64,000 nucleotides of DNA from Cyanobacteria bacterium SZAS-4 (lineage in GTDB: Bacteria > Cyanobacteriota > Vampirovibrionia > Obscuribacterales > Obscuribacteraceae), in the NCBI GenBank assembly GCA_018266255.1, contig JAFEAT010000020.1:124001-188000 (forward strand), in the 5' to 3' direction. Both the position numbers and the translations under genes were made by a program. Under the pieces are notes generated by a model. The model was not told the DNA's origin and did no database searches. It saw only the letters and a program-made list of their open reading frames with translations. Positions 17,093-25,082 of this stretch are shown here, in pieces (position 1 is the stretch's first letter; the number at the start of each line of letters is the position of its first letter).

Positions 17093-19018
17093 CTAGCCGA
17101 CGTGAACGCGGGGACGTTTCGTTGGATCGTGCTCCACTTCGCGAAGAATCTCGCGTGTCAGTGGGGCGGTTTCGCCTTCACCGACAAATAAGTATTTGAG
17201 GATATACATGATTGGATTGCCTTCAGTCCAACCCAGGTAAACATGCGGTTGTTTGTGGGTTTTGTCACGGATATAGAGGAGCAGCGCTGCCATCGCATTT
17301 GGTACCGCTGGACTTTCGCAGCGCAACACTTTGTATGAACCTTCCATGGCACCGCTGACCGACAAAATTTCATCGTCAAAGTCAGACGCGTCGCTGACGC
17401 TGATTTCGAGAAAGATGATTTGATCCTGCGGAATGTTGTGCAGCTTGACACATTCCGCCGCTTTGGTCGCGTAATCAGATGGTCCACCCGGGCGATGCGC
17501 AAGCAGTCGCACAGCCTTTTTGCTGGCTTCTGAAATGAACTCTTCGGCTACGGGGTCGAGAACAACTGTTTTCACGCGCAACTCAGTCGAGCGCCTCACA
17601 CGTGATACCAGCGAGGTGATCAACATAGCAGCGATGAAGAAAGATGCAATCCTCAGTCCGTCTGGTCTTTCGAATGTGTTAACGACAGTTGTGTAGACGA
17701 AGATGAATGTGATGAACGAGAAAACGATTCGTTGAACTTTTTTCTTGCGCCACACGCTCAGGGTACAAGCGATCGCTGCTGAAGTCATAATTACCAGCAC
17801 GCCTGTGGCATACGCACCAGCTTGCGCGTCTACGTCTGCTTCGAAAAGCCAGGTGACAGCAAAGGCGACTAAAGTGCAAAACACAACCAGAGGTCGCGTG
17901 GCGCGCGCCCATTCTGGTGCCATCCCATAGCGAGGCAAATACTGTGGCACCAGGCTGAGCAAACCGGCCATCGCCGATGCGCCCGCAAACCATAAAATTA
18001 GCACTGTACTGATGTCGTAGACGGTGCCAATCTGGTGACCAAGATAGATGTGTGCCAGGTAAGCGAGTGCGCGCCCGTTCGCTGCTTCACCAGGCTGGAA
18101 GAGCACCTGGGGAATCAAAACAGTAGTGGCGAAACTCGTGGATATCAAGAATAAACTCATGATTGCGGCTGCCGTACGCAACAACCAGCGAGAGTATCGA
18201 ATTCTTCCTCTTGGGTGGTTTGGATCGTCGTCTGCGTCGCCCTTGATATGAGGCATTACAGCCACACCAGTTTCGAATCCAGACATACCAAGTGCGAGTT
18301 TTGGAAAGAACAAACAAGAATATCCAAGCAGTTTGAAGATCGATCCATTGACACGATTATCGTGCCAGAGAAGGTTTTGCCAGTTTTGCAAAAGCCACGG
18401 CTGTCTGCTTATTTCGATAAATGCAACTCCAACAACAAGTGCGTTCAACGTCAGGTAAATGCTCACCAGTACGACCGAAACACCGATAGCTGACCGAAAT
18501 CCCTTTAGATAAAACCCACCGAGAAGTGCCAGCATGAAGAAGGTCAAGATCATGCGATGCTGCATGTAGACCGGTACCCAGGGATTTTGAATGATGTGAG
18601 TTGTGGCGTCTGCCGCTGAAAGAGTGATTGTGATAATGAAGTCGGTGGCAGCAAAACCCAACAAACAAAGCACGAACACCTTGCCAAGCCAGCCAGGTAT
18701 CAAGTTCTCGAGCATGTAGATGCTGCCCTGTCCGTGTGGACTCTTAGCGGCTACTTTGCTGTAGACAGGCAATGCGCCAAGCAGCGTTAACAAAACCAGG
18801 AAGATCGTGGCGATTGGAGATAGCACTCCAGCGGCTATAAAAGCTAGTCCTGGTGCATATCCGAGGGAAGAAAAGTAGTCGACCCCGGTCAAGCACATGA
18901 CCTTGTACCAACTATCCTGTTCTCGGCGCACTACTTCGACGCGGCGCTGAGAATCTTTCATTCCTTCCAGGAACCAGACAGTTAAACGATGTTTGAACTT
19001 CTTGGTGGACGAAACCAC
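17093..19018 (-). CDS. Large APC-superfamily permease with cytosolic tail
   Basis: A 641-residue transporter: about 12 TM helices (residues 40-480) and a 160-residue soluble C-terminal domain. The first helix motif TGVDYFSSLGYAPG and GMSGFETGVAVMPHIKG fit the APC superfamily; the architecture (permease plus soluble tail) resembles KimA-type potassium importers as well as some amino-acid transporters, and I cannot decide between them. The tail (SEASKKAVRLLAHRPGGP onward) may be regulatory. No coding sequence lies directly upstream; an inverted repeat TGATCCGCTTGGATCA at 19040-19055 sits 21 bases before the start and might be an operator. Confidence 0.75.
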   Translation of the reverse strand: MVSSTKKFKHRLTVWFLEGMKDSQRRVEVVRREQDSWYKVMCLTGVDYFSSLGYAPGLAFIAAGVLSPIATIFLVLLTLLGALPVYSKVAAKSPHGQGSIYMLENLIPGWLGKVFVLCLLGFAATDFIITITLSAADATTHIIQNPWVPVYMQHRMILTFFMLALLGGFYLKGFRSAIGVSVVLVSIYLTLNALVVGVAFIEISRQPWLLQNWQNLLWHDNRVNGSIFKLLGYSCLFFPKLALGMSGFETGVAVMPHIKGDADDDPNHPRGRIRYSRWLLRTAAAIMSLFLISTSFATTVLIPQVLFQPGEAANGRALAYLAHIYLGHQIGTVYDISTVLILWFAGASAMAGLLSLVPQYLPRYGMAPEWARATRPLVVFCTLVAFAVTWLFEADVDAQAGAYATGVLVIMTSAAIACTLSVWRKKKVQRIVFSFITFIFVYTTVVNTFERPDGLRIASFFIAAMLITSLVSRVRRSTELRVKTVVLDPVAEEFISEASKKAVRLLAHRPGGPSDYATKAAECVKLHNIPQDQIIFLEISVSDASDFDDEILSVSGAMEGSYKVLRCESPAVPNAMAALLLYIRDKTHKQPHVYLGWTEGNPIMYILKYLFVGEGETAPLTREILREVEHDPTKRPRVHVG

Positions 19019-19209
19019 AACTAGGGCGCCTATTTAAACTGATCCGCTTGGATCATATCAAGCAGGGTGACGTCAGGATCAATGTTATGCAATAACGTAA
19101 TGTCCAAAACTTCCTTTTTAGTATCGTATTTGGTGATTTTGTCGGTGCTGAAAACTGTTTTAATTAAGCATGCAAGTCTGTTATCCATCTGGGTATATGA
19201 ATTTTACCT

Positions 19210-19926
19210 ATGTACAACGATCCGAAAAAAAATCAGTTCCAGAACAAGGCCAAAGAGGCTTTGTTTCATCAACGCCTGGCCGACCTGAGAAGTAAGAACG
19301 CTCAATTTCCCTGGTCTGCAGGCGGCGAGCTGCCTGAATTCGAAATTCCTAAAGAAGAGTCCAAGCTGCTGGCTAATCGCGAGGTGGAAGGACCAGGCGT
19401 CACCGAAGCAGAACTGGAACGGCGGGCGCTGTTAGACTTGACTTCACTCTCGTCTAGTTTTAACCAATTCTATAAGCGCTTAAATTACGAGATTCAGCGT
19501 GCACGACGTTACAAGCGACCGCTTTCAATCATCCTTGTCGGCATCGATGATTTAGAGCGAATCGGAATGAAAAGCAGCACCGAATCGAAGAATGCCGTGG
19601 TCGAAGGCGTAGCAAAAATGCTGCTTGGATCGATTCGAGATGTGGATGTTCCAGGTAGGTGTCGCGAAGATTGCTTTGGTGTTATCTTGCCTGAAACACC
19701 GGTGTCTGGCGCAGAAGTGGCAGCTGAGCGCATTCGCACGAAGATGGAGCAGTTTGCGGTGCAGCAACAGTGGCAAGCAACGTTGGTGATCACTGTCAGT
19801 GTCGGTGCCGCATCTTATCCCGATGACGGAGATGTGGTCGAGGAGCTGTTCGCATCATGTGTGGAAGCGCTGATGGTAACGATGCAGCGTGGTGGAAATG
19901 CTGTAAATTTTGCCGGGCGACTTTGA
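19210..19926 (+). CDS. Degenerate GGDEF-domain protein
   Basis: A 238-residue cytoplasmic protein. Residues 75-238 have the GGDEF fold pattern (ARRYKRPLSIILVGIDDLE, GRCREDCFGVILPET, ISVSVGAASYP-like VSVGAASYPDDG). The signature GGDEF is replaced by REDCF (152-156), losing the residues needed for GTP binding and catalysis, so it is unlikely to make cyclic di-GMP. It could be a regulatory or dimerising module. The first 70 residues are polar with no recognised domain. Confidence 0.8.
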   Translation: MYNDPKKNQFQNKAKEALFHQRLADLRSKNAQFPWSAGGELPEFEIPKEESKLLANREVEGPGVTEAELERRALLDLTSLSSSFNQFYKRLNYEIQRARRYKRPLSIILVGIDDLERIGMKSSTESKNAVVEGVAKMLLGSIRDVDVPGRCREDCFGVILPETPVSGAEVAAERIRTKMEQFAVQQQWQATLVITVSVGAASYPDDGDVVEELFASCVEALMVTMQRGGNAVNFAGRL

Positions 19927-20026
19927 AACTTTCATCCAGGGCCCTGCGGTACTACTCCAACCACAACGGGTAAACTAAGAGTGGGCCCAGCCCGTGAGTT
20001 TACTATTGGACAGGAGTATAAACACA

Positions 20027-21202
20027 ATGAGTCAGTGGAAATTGCCACGCGCAGCCGTTTTCAGCCTCACAATTTCGCTGGCCGCGACGATTCCGTGTTT
20101 CGCTCAAGGCATCTCCGAGATGGGTGCAGTGCATGGCATGGGAGCCACCATGGGTGCTGGGCTGCACTCCAACGCTGGCGCCGCCTCTGGAGGCTTGAAC
20201 AACGTTTATGGGTCGATCAACAAACAACTGGGCGGCGCAGCATCTGCTTCTTCTGGCGGTAGCAGCAGCGCTCTGGATACTTCGGGCGATCTGACCGGAC
20301 TTCCAGTTGACCCAAGATTGACTGTAGCGACGGCTGGAAAAGCGTCCAATCATTATTATGATCTGGCAGTTCAAAAACAGAAAGCCGGAAAGAATGCAGA
20401 GGCTGAGCAGCTGTATCTTCGCTCTTTGAGTATTCGTCAAAGCATTTGGGGCAACAAAGATCCCGCAGTCTGGAAAATTATGGGAAATATCGCCGCATTG
20501 AAATGCAAGCGTGGTGATTATGCTGGTGCCGAGCAGTGGTATCGAGTAATTTTGACTGCTGAATTGAAGCACTATGGTGCTGGAACATATGAACTCGTGC
20601 CGATGTTGGAAAAGATGGGTCAGGTGTCTTTACAGCAGAAGAAATATAACGATGCACAGAATTATTTGCTTCAGGTATATACGCAACGCTTGCGTAAATT
20701 TGGATTAGACGGTCCAGAGACCGTTGCTAGTGCGCTTGATTTGTCGCGTGCTTACTCTGAGTCTGGTGATTTATCTAGTGCCGCAGAATTGCTTAGCAAA
20801 ACTGTGGATGCGAAATTGAGTGATTCTGGTTCGCCGCAGATGGTGAAGTTGCTCGAGGCTTACATGGGTGTTTTGAAAAAGCAAAACAAACAAGAGGAGT
20901 TCACTCGCATCGAATCTAGACTGCAAACCATGAAACCTGTGCCTGTTGCAAAAAGCGAGCCAGCGGCGGAAGCTCCAAAGGGCGTGCCTGGCACTCCTGA
21001 GTCTCCTCCATCAGCTGTGAAGACAGAAAGAAAAACGGAAGTTAAAACAGAATCAAAAATCGAAGCAAAAACGACAGAGACCAAGCCTGTTGAAAGCAAA
21101 TCAACCGAATCCAAAACTGTCGACGCTAAAACAACCGTGACCAAGACTGATACTAAAGCACCAGTGTCGATCGATGAGTTCAAGAAAAGCGGCGATAAAT
21201 AA
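20027..21202 (+). CDS. Secreted TPR protein with Lys/Thr/Glu-rich tail
   Basis: ATG 20027 has AGGAG 10 bases upstream and yields a signal peptide ending near CFAQG. After a Gly/Ser-rich stretch (residues 30-90) come four TPR units of the kinesin-light-chain type (about 105-275: AVQKQKAGKNAEAEQLYLRS and similar). The last 90 residues are a low-complexity tail with repeated KTE/TESK/TKT patterns. Probably a periplasmic or surface scaffold. Unknown partners. Confidence 0.75.
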   Translation: MSQWKLPRAAVFSLTISLAATIPCFAQGISEMGAVHGMGATMGAGLHSNAGAASGGLNNVYGSINKQLGGAASASSGGSSSALDTSGDLTGLPVDPRLTVATAGKASNHYYDLAVQKQKAGKNAEAEQLYLRSLSIRQSIWGNKDPAVWKIMGNIAALKCKRGDYAGAEQWYRVILTAELKHYGAGTYELVPMLEKMGQVSLQQKKYNDAQNYLLQVYTQRLRKFGLDGPETVASALDLSRAYSESGDLSSAAELLSKTVDAKLSDSGSPQMVKLLEAYMGVLKKQNKQEEFTRIESRLQTMKPVPVAKSEPAAEAPKGVPGTPESPPSAVKTERKTEVKTESKIEAKTTETKPVESKSTESKTVDAKTTVTKTDTKAPVSIDEFKKSGDK

Positions 21203-21232
21203 ATGTCGTCGACTGAAATTTGCACATGAACA

Positions 21233-21250
21233 GGCACCAAATGCGGTGTC
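21233..21250. repeat. CACC-N6-GGTG hairpin (copy b)
   Basis: GGCACC AAATGC GGTGTC between two convergent genes, 31 bases after the TPR gene stop. Member of the dispersed hairpin family described in the findings. No T-run follows. Confidence 0.5.
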
Positions 21251-21253
21251 TAC

Positions 21254-21823
21254 TCATGTCTTTCCGAACAGCCAATTCAAAAATGGCCGCAGCCAACCTT
21301 GTTTGGTTTGCTTCAGTTGCTGAAAACTTTCGCTTCTTTCTTGTCCGCGCCTTCGTGCGCCAAGAATCAAGTCATAAGTTATAGGCACGTTTTTCTCAGT
21401 ATCGAATTCTGCTCTCAAGACTACGTATGCAACCATATTAGTGCGACGCCAATATGCAAGTCTGAGTGCTTTGCATTTGCCACCTGGAGTCTTGCTTTTG
21501 CCGTTGGCCCATGGTGGAACAACGTTTCGCAGTTTTTTCTTTTTTCGCTCGCCTTCTCCGCCAGTGCCACCAACTGTAGTTGATTGTTCTTCTGCGGATT
21601 CTTCTATCTCCTCTTCTTCTGGTTCATCCATACCAGGCACGGTGCTGTTGAATTGCGGTCTACCCCAGACGCCGCCAATTTCTTTGACCAGCAGGTCGAA
21701 GCTTTCGCTAAAGCGACGTTCGACGTTTGACACGTGGCGAGACGCTGTTTCGATAACGTGTTCGTTTGATTGGACTGAAGATTCGCCGAGCAATCGTTCA
21801 ATGATGGTGATTGCGTTTGTCAT
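21254..21823 (-). CDS. Hypothetical protein with GWLRPF C-terminus
   Basis: A 189-residue unrecognised protein. The N-terminal third is helical, a middle Glu-rich/Lys-rich linker (EEEEIEESAEEQ, then GERKKKKL) follows, and residues 110-170 form a compact basic segment (GGKCKALRLAYWRRTNMVAYVV). The C-terminus reads KQGWLRPFLNWLFGKT, sharing GWLRPF with the coiled-coil protein at 15350-15838. No signal peptide. Confidence 0.55.
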   Translation of the reverse strand: MTNAITIIERLLGESSVQSNEHVIETASRHVSNVERRFSESFDLLVKEIGGVWGRPQFNSTVPGMDEPEEEEIEESAEEQSTTVGGTGGEGERKKKKLRNVVPPWANGKSKTPGGKCKALRLAYWRRTNMVAYVVLRAEFDTEKNVPITYDLILGARRRGQERSESFQQLKQTKQGWLRPFLNWLFGKT

Positions 21824-22013
21824 GATCTCGCGCCCCAGAAGTATTAATCGGCCGCCTGTAGTTTAACAAAAGATTGGCGGTTTAACAAAAGTCGGTGTAA
21901 ACCAAATCAGACAAGAGAGTCGTTCGTTCTTGAATAGACTATCCTCGGATAAAGCGATTCGAAACCTTTTGTGGTACAAAGCATTGTCGAGTGTTTTAGG
22001 AGCGTTGAATATA

Positions 22014-22631
22014 ATGAGATTGCAGCAAGTGTTTGCCGCTTTGGCTGTTGTTACGTTGATCGGCGCTACTCCTGTGCTGGCCGAAGGGCGTCCCTTCCCC
22101 GGCAAAGGCGAACAGGCAAAATGGGAGCAAGCATCCGTTCCCTTCGATCAAGGGGTTGCGTTCTATCGCGCCGGCAATTATGCGAAGGCAATTGAAAAGT
22201 ACAAGCAAGCAATTGCCATTTATCCGCACGACTACGACTTCTACAATAATTTGGGTCTGACCTACAAAAAGAACAATGAGTTGGATCTGGCGAGCGAAGC
22301 CTTGAAAAAATCTATCGAGTTGAAGCCTAACGTTTGGGAGAGCTGGAGCAATCTTGGCAGCGTTTATAAGCATCAGAAAAAATCGAAAGAAGCTGTGGAA
22401 GCTTTTTCGAAAGCACTCGAATATAACCCACCGGCTAATCGCAAAACACTGATCATGCAAAATCTCAATGCAATGAAAGCACAGGCGGCAGAAAGCGCTG
22501 CTTCGCCATCGCCGGCATCGTCATCATCTGCATCGTCTTCATCGGCGTCGACACCACCTTCACCAGGAGCGGCACCTGCTACTCCTGTCAGCTCACCGAC
22601 AAGTTCGGATCCAACGCCGATAGCGCATTAG
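22014..22631 (+). CDS. Secreted TPR protein
   Basis: ATG 22014 preceded by TAGGAGC gives a 205-residue protein with signal peptide RLQQVFAALAVVTLIGATPVLA. Three TPR motifs follow (DQGVAFYRAGNYAKAIEKY, NNLGLTYKKNNELDLASEAL, SNLGSVYKHQKKSKEAVEAF), then a Ser/Ala/Pro-rich disordered tail of 55 residues. Periplasmic or envelope scaffold is likely; function unknown. Confidence 0.75.
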   Translation: MRLQQVFAALAVVTLIGATPVLAEGRPFPGKGEQAKWEQASVPFDQGVAFYRAGNYAKAIEKYKQAIAIYPHDYDFYNNLGLTYKKNNELDLASEALKKSIELKPNVWESWSNLGSVYKHQKKSKEAVEAFSKALEYNPPANRKTLIMQNLNAMKAQAAESAASPSPASSSSASSSSASTPPSPGAAPATPVSSPTSSDPTPIAH

Positions 22632-22646
22632 TACCATCTGTGGTGC
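22631..22646. repeat. CACC-N6-GGTG hairpin (copy c)
   Basis: GTACC ATCTGT GGTGC directly at the stop codon of the TPR gene, between convergent genes. Loop hexamer identical to the copy at 15311-15327. Confidence 0.45.
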
Positions 22647-22673
22647 TGGGGCGGAAATTCAAAGTGTACAATT

Positions 22674-23315
22674 CTAGCCGACAGCGTCTTTCAATGCGGT
22701 TCGCGCTGCTAACTGATTGCGGCTAACTGAGAGTATTTCCACCTCACGCTTAAGGCGTAAGCTTGTATCACGCAATTCTAAAAGCGCTTGTTGTTCTGAA
22801 GCGAGATCGTACAGATTGCTAGCCACCCAGAAAGAAAGTTTTTCTGCTGTTTCTGGGAGATTCTCAGGTAGTTCGACAGTTTTGTCAGTCAATTTTGCCA
22901 ACAAGTAAGCGATGTCTTTGAGAAGTTGTGAAACTTCGACAGACAATGCATCCACGTCTGCCCCCGGGGTCAGATCGGTGATCCATTCCACCAGCCCTAT
23001 TTTGTATGGAGTTTCTTGGATATATTCGAGAACTTTGAAGCGCTGTCGCCCGACGGTCATAATATTGAGCCGCCCGTCGTTTAGCCGTCTGAAATCGGTA
23101 ATCTCCGCACTGCAGCCCACAGTTGCAGGTTCTCCGGCAACTGGGTCCCAAAGTAGTATGCCGAAACTCTTGTCGCCGTCCAGGATGGTGTTAACCATCA
23201 GGCGATATCGCGGTTCGAAAATGTGCAGCGGCATAGGTCTGTCTGGAAAGAGGACAACCTCTGGCAGGGGAAAGAGCGGCAACTCTCGCACAGATACTGA
23301 TGATGGATTAGCCAT
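22674..23315 (-). CDS. Stand-alone LON substrate-binding domain protein
   Basis: ATG 23315 (MANPSSVSVRELPLFPLPEV) gives 213 residues, the usual length of the LON-domain proteins found in Cyanobacteria. Signatures: LPLFPLPEVVLFP, PLHIFEPRYRLMV, GCSAEI, GRQRFKV. There is no AAA+ ATPase or Ser-Lys protease domain, so it is not a protease; a role in protein quality control is assumed from the family. The frame extends upstream to 23447 but that part overlaps the divergent gene and looks non-coding. Confidence 0.85.
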   Translation of the reverse strand: MANPSSVSVRELPLFPLPEVVLFPDRPMPLHIFEPRYRLMVNTILDGDKSFGILLWDPVAGEPATVGCSAEITDFRRLNDGRLNIMTVGRQRFKVLEYIQETPYKIGLVEWITDLTPGADVDALSVEVSQLLKDIAYLLAKLTDKTVELPENLPETAEKLSFWVASNLYDLASEQQALLELRDTSLRLKREVEILSVSRNQLAARTALKDAVG

Positions 23316-23413
23316 AGTCACTACTTTACAGCAAACATATTGCGTAGCAATTAGTTCGTTGCAGAGTAAGAAGTGTGTTACTTTTTTCAAACCCGACGAC
23401 AGTCTGATCATGT

Positions 23414-24124
23414 TTGAGAGGGCTTCGCGGTGGGGATAAATTGTCATGGGACCGTAATGGCGGCGGCTTACGAGTGGAAAGCGACTGGGATCACTACAAG
23501 GAATTAGCTGACCGGGCGATGCAGGCGGGGGATTACCCTGATGCCGAGTCTTTGTGGTTCGCGGCTTTGCAGATCGTTGAATTTGACGGCGAAGGCGACC
23601 CCAGGCTGGCTACTACCCTAGATGGCTTGGCTTCCGCTTGTTCCGGTCAGCGCAAATACGCACAGGCTCAGAACCTGTACTGGGACGCCATCAAGATCAA
23701 GGAAAAATATGACGGCTATGATAGCCTGAACACCGCTCTGAGTCTTAAGGGACTGGCGGGCGTCTATTACGAGCAAAACAAGTACACCGAAGCCGAAGCC
23801 CTTGGCAAACGGGTTCTAAACATCTTTGAACAGACTCTAGGTCCTAATCATGCTGACGTCGGCGAAATCGTCATGAATCTTGCAGCGCTCTATCACAAGC
23901 AGAAAAATGTTGAACAGGCACAAAAGTTTTACCAACGAGCGCTCGAAATCAAAGAGCAAACCAGCAGCGGTGTGCAGCCGAAGATATCGACGCCATTCAG
24001 TCAGCGCACAGCAAAACCGACGTCTGTCTGCCCGGTTTGTGAGCGAACTTACGTCGGTGATACTTGTTTGAAGTGCACTCAGACGACCCTGAAGGCCATA
24101 GAAGCGCCCAGTAGCAGTAACTGA
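23414..24124 (+). CDS. TPR protein with C-terminal zinc ribbon
   Basis: A cytoplasmic protein of up to 236 residues. Four TPR-like units of kinesin-light-chain type (residues 27-190: ADRAMQAGDYPDAESLWFAA and following, 42-residue spacing), then a short linker and CPVCERTYVGDTCLKC, a four-Cys zinc ribbon near the end. No signal peptide, unlike the other TPR proteins nearby. The start is uncertain: TTG 23414, TTG 23441 and GTG 23474 all fit; none has a strong Shine-Dalgarno sequence. Adjacent to the KGG stress-protein gene, with which it is convergent (1-base gap). Confidence 0.7.
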   Translation: MRGLRGGDKLSWDRNGGGLRVESDWDHYKELADRAMQAGDYPDAESLWFAALQIVEFDGEGDPRLATTLDGLASACSGQRKYAQAQNLYWDAIKIKEKYDGYDSLNTALSLKGLAGVYYEQNKYTEAEALGKRVLNIFEQTLGPNHADVGEIVMNLAALYHKQKNVEQAQKFYQRALEIKEQTSSGVQPKISTPFSQRTAKPTSVCPVCERTYVGDTCLKCTQTTLKAIEAPSSSN

Positions 24125-24125
24125 A

Positions 24126-24395
24126 CTAGTTTAAGCCTGCTGGAGTTTGCTGCATCGGTGCAGGAGCTTGTGCCATCGTCTCAGTTTCGTTGCTGATGCG
24201 AGCGGCTCTGCTGCGTCCTCGGCTCTGACCACCTTTTCTGCCAGCTTCTGCCGCTTCTGCGGATGTGAATTCGTGAGCTGTGCCGCGAGCATGTGCAGCC
24301 TTGCCGCCCATAGAGGCGATCTGTCTTTGCTCATCCTTATTCATGGAAGCAAATCCGCGATTGCTTTTCTTCGGCTTATCTGTTTCGTAGGACAT
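24126..24395 (-). CDS. KGG-motif stress-response protein
   Basis: ATG 24395 (MSYETDKPK) with AGAGG 9 bases upstream gives 89 residues. Contains two KGG-type motifs: FASMNKDEQRQIASMGGKAA and FTSAEAAEAGRKGGQSRG, matching the stress-induced acidophilic/GsiB-like repeat family of small hydrophilic proteins. Likely made under stress; molecular role unknown. The tail is Ala/Pro/Gln-rich. Confidence 0.8.
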   Translation of the reverse strand: MSYETDKPKKSNRGFASMNKDEQRQIASMGGKAAHARGTAHEFTSAEAAEAGRKGGQSRGRSRAARISNETETMAQAPAPMQQTPAGLN

Positions 24396-25074
24396 TTTTT
24401 GAACCTCTTTCGAATGGTTTGTCATTTTCTATACTTGGCTCCGCCAACTTCTGCGCACCAAATGCGGTGCTAAGTAGGTAGAATTTGAATCTCGTAAAAA
24501 ACCTCTTTTGTGAACGTGTTGAAAACTAGTAACAAAACTGCTTTCTCGATCGGTCTCGATTTTTCACAGGGTCTTGTAGAGTTCCAGAGATGCTCGCGAA
24601 ATTGATTATGTTCCCGAATCTGGATGGTCTTTTTTTAACGTGCTACTTGAGTACCTCATAGTCTACACTCTGCGCCCCAAATAAGCAAATCTCAGCAGTT
24701 CTTCCCGTAGAGCTGATTGTCAGGACGTTTAGCGGTTTTTCGGGTTGCAAAGTGAAAAATCGATGTCTGATTTGATGTACATTTTTGCCGAATTTTTTGG
24801 AGATTTTGGCGAAGGAATTTATATATGGACGGTGATTTAATTTTTGGCTGGATTCAAATTCAAAAGGATCCTAATTTCTGCAAGTCTAAGTTCATAACTT
24901 CCATTTTTGAGCGAGTCGAGTGGCATTTACCACCCTGATTTCGTAACTGCTAAAGAAAAAGTATATTTTGCCAGGAGGTCGTTTCAACCTTGAGTAGATT
25001 GAAATTTGTGAGAGCTGATGTGGCTTTCCGGCACTTATTTGGGGCACCTGAAAATCGCTCCAGGAGGGATGTAG
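24396..25074. other. Long intergenic region upstream of dnaK
   Basis: About 680 bases without a confident gene. It holds: a CACC-N6-GGTG hairpin at 24454-24470 (GCGCACC AAATGC GGTGC); a weak 37-codon frame at 24825-24938 starting ATGGACGGTG after GAAGGAA; a strong AGGAGG at 24973-24978 feeding a TTG frame (24990-25082) that ends inside the first codons of dnaK; and the dnaK ribosome-binding site AGGAGG at 25062-25067. No CIRCE inverted repeat was found. Confidence 0.5.
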
Positions 25075-25082
25075 ATGACTAA
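24990..25082 (+). CDS. Possible 30-residue leader peptide of dnaK
   Basis: TTG start 11 bases after a perfect AGGAGG; translation (MSRLKFVRADVAF and 17 further residues, Arg/Asp-rich at the end) stops at TAA 25080-25082, overlapping the second and third codons of dnaK. Such an overlap would couple dnaK translation to the leader. Spacing of the Shine-Dalgarno is long and the start is TTG, so this is weak. Confidence 0.25.
   Translation: MSRLKFVRADVAFRHLFGAPENRSRRDVDD

Noticed and set aside
19067..19288. 73-residue frame before the GGDEF gene
   Set aside because: Overlaps the GGDEF start in another frame, lacks a Shine-Dalgarno, and its composition looks like AT-rich intergenic DNA.
24426..25074. 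CIRCE element upstream of dnaK
   Set aside because: No TTAGCACTC-N9-GAGTGCTAA pattern or close variant upstream of either dnaK.
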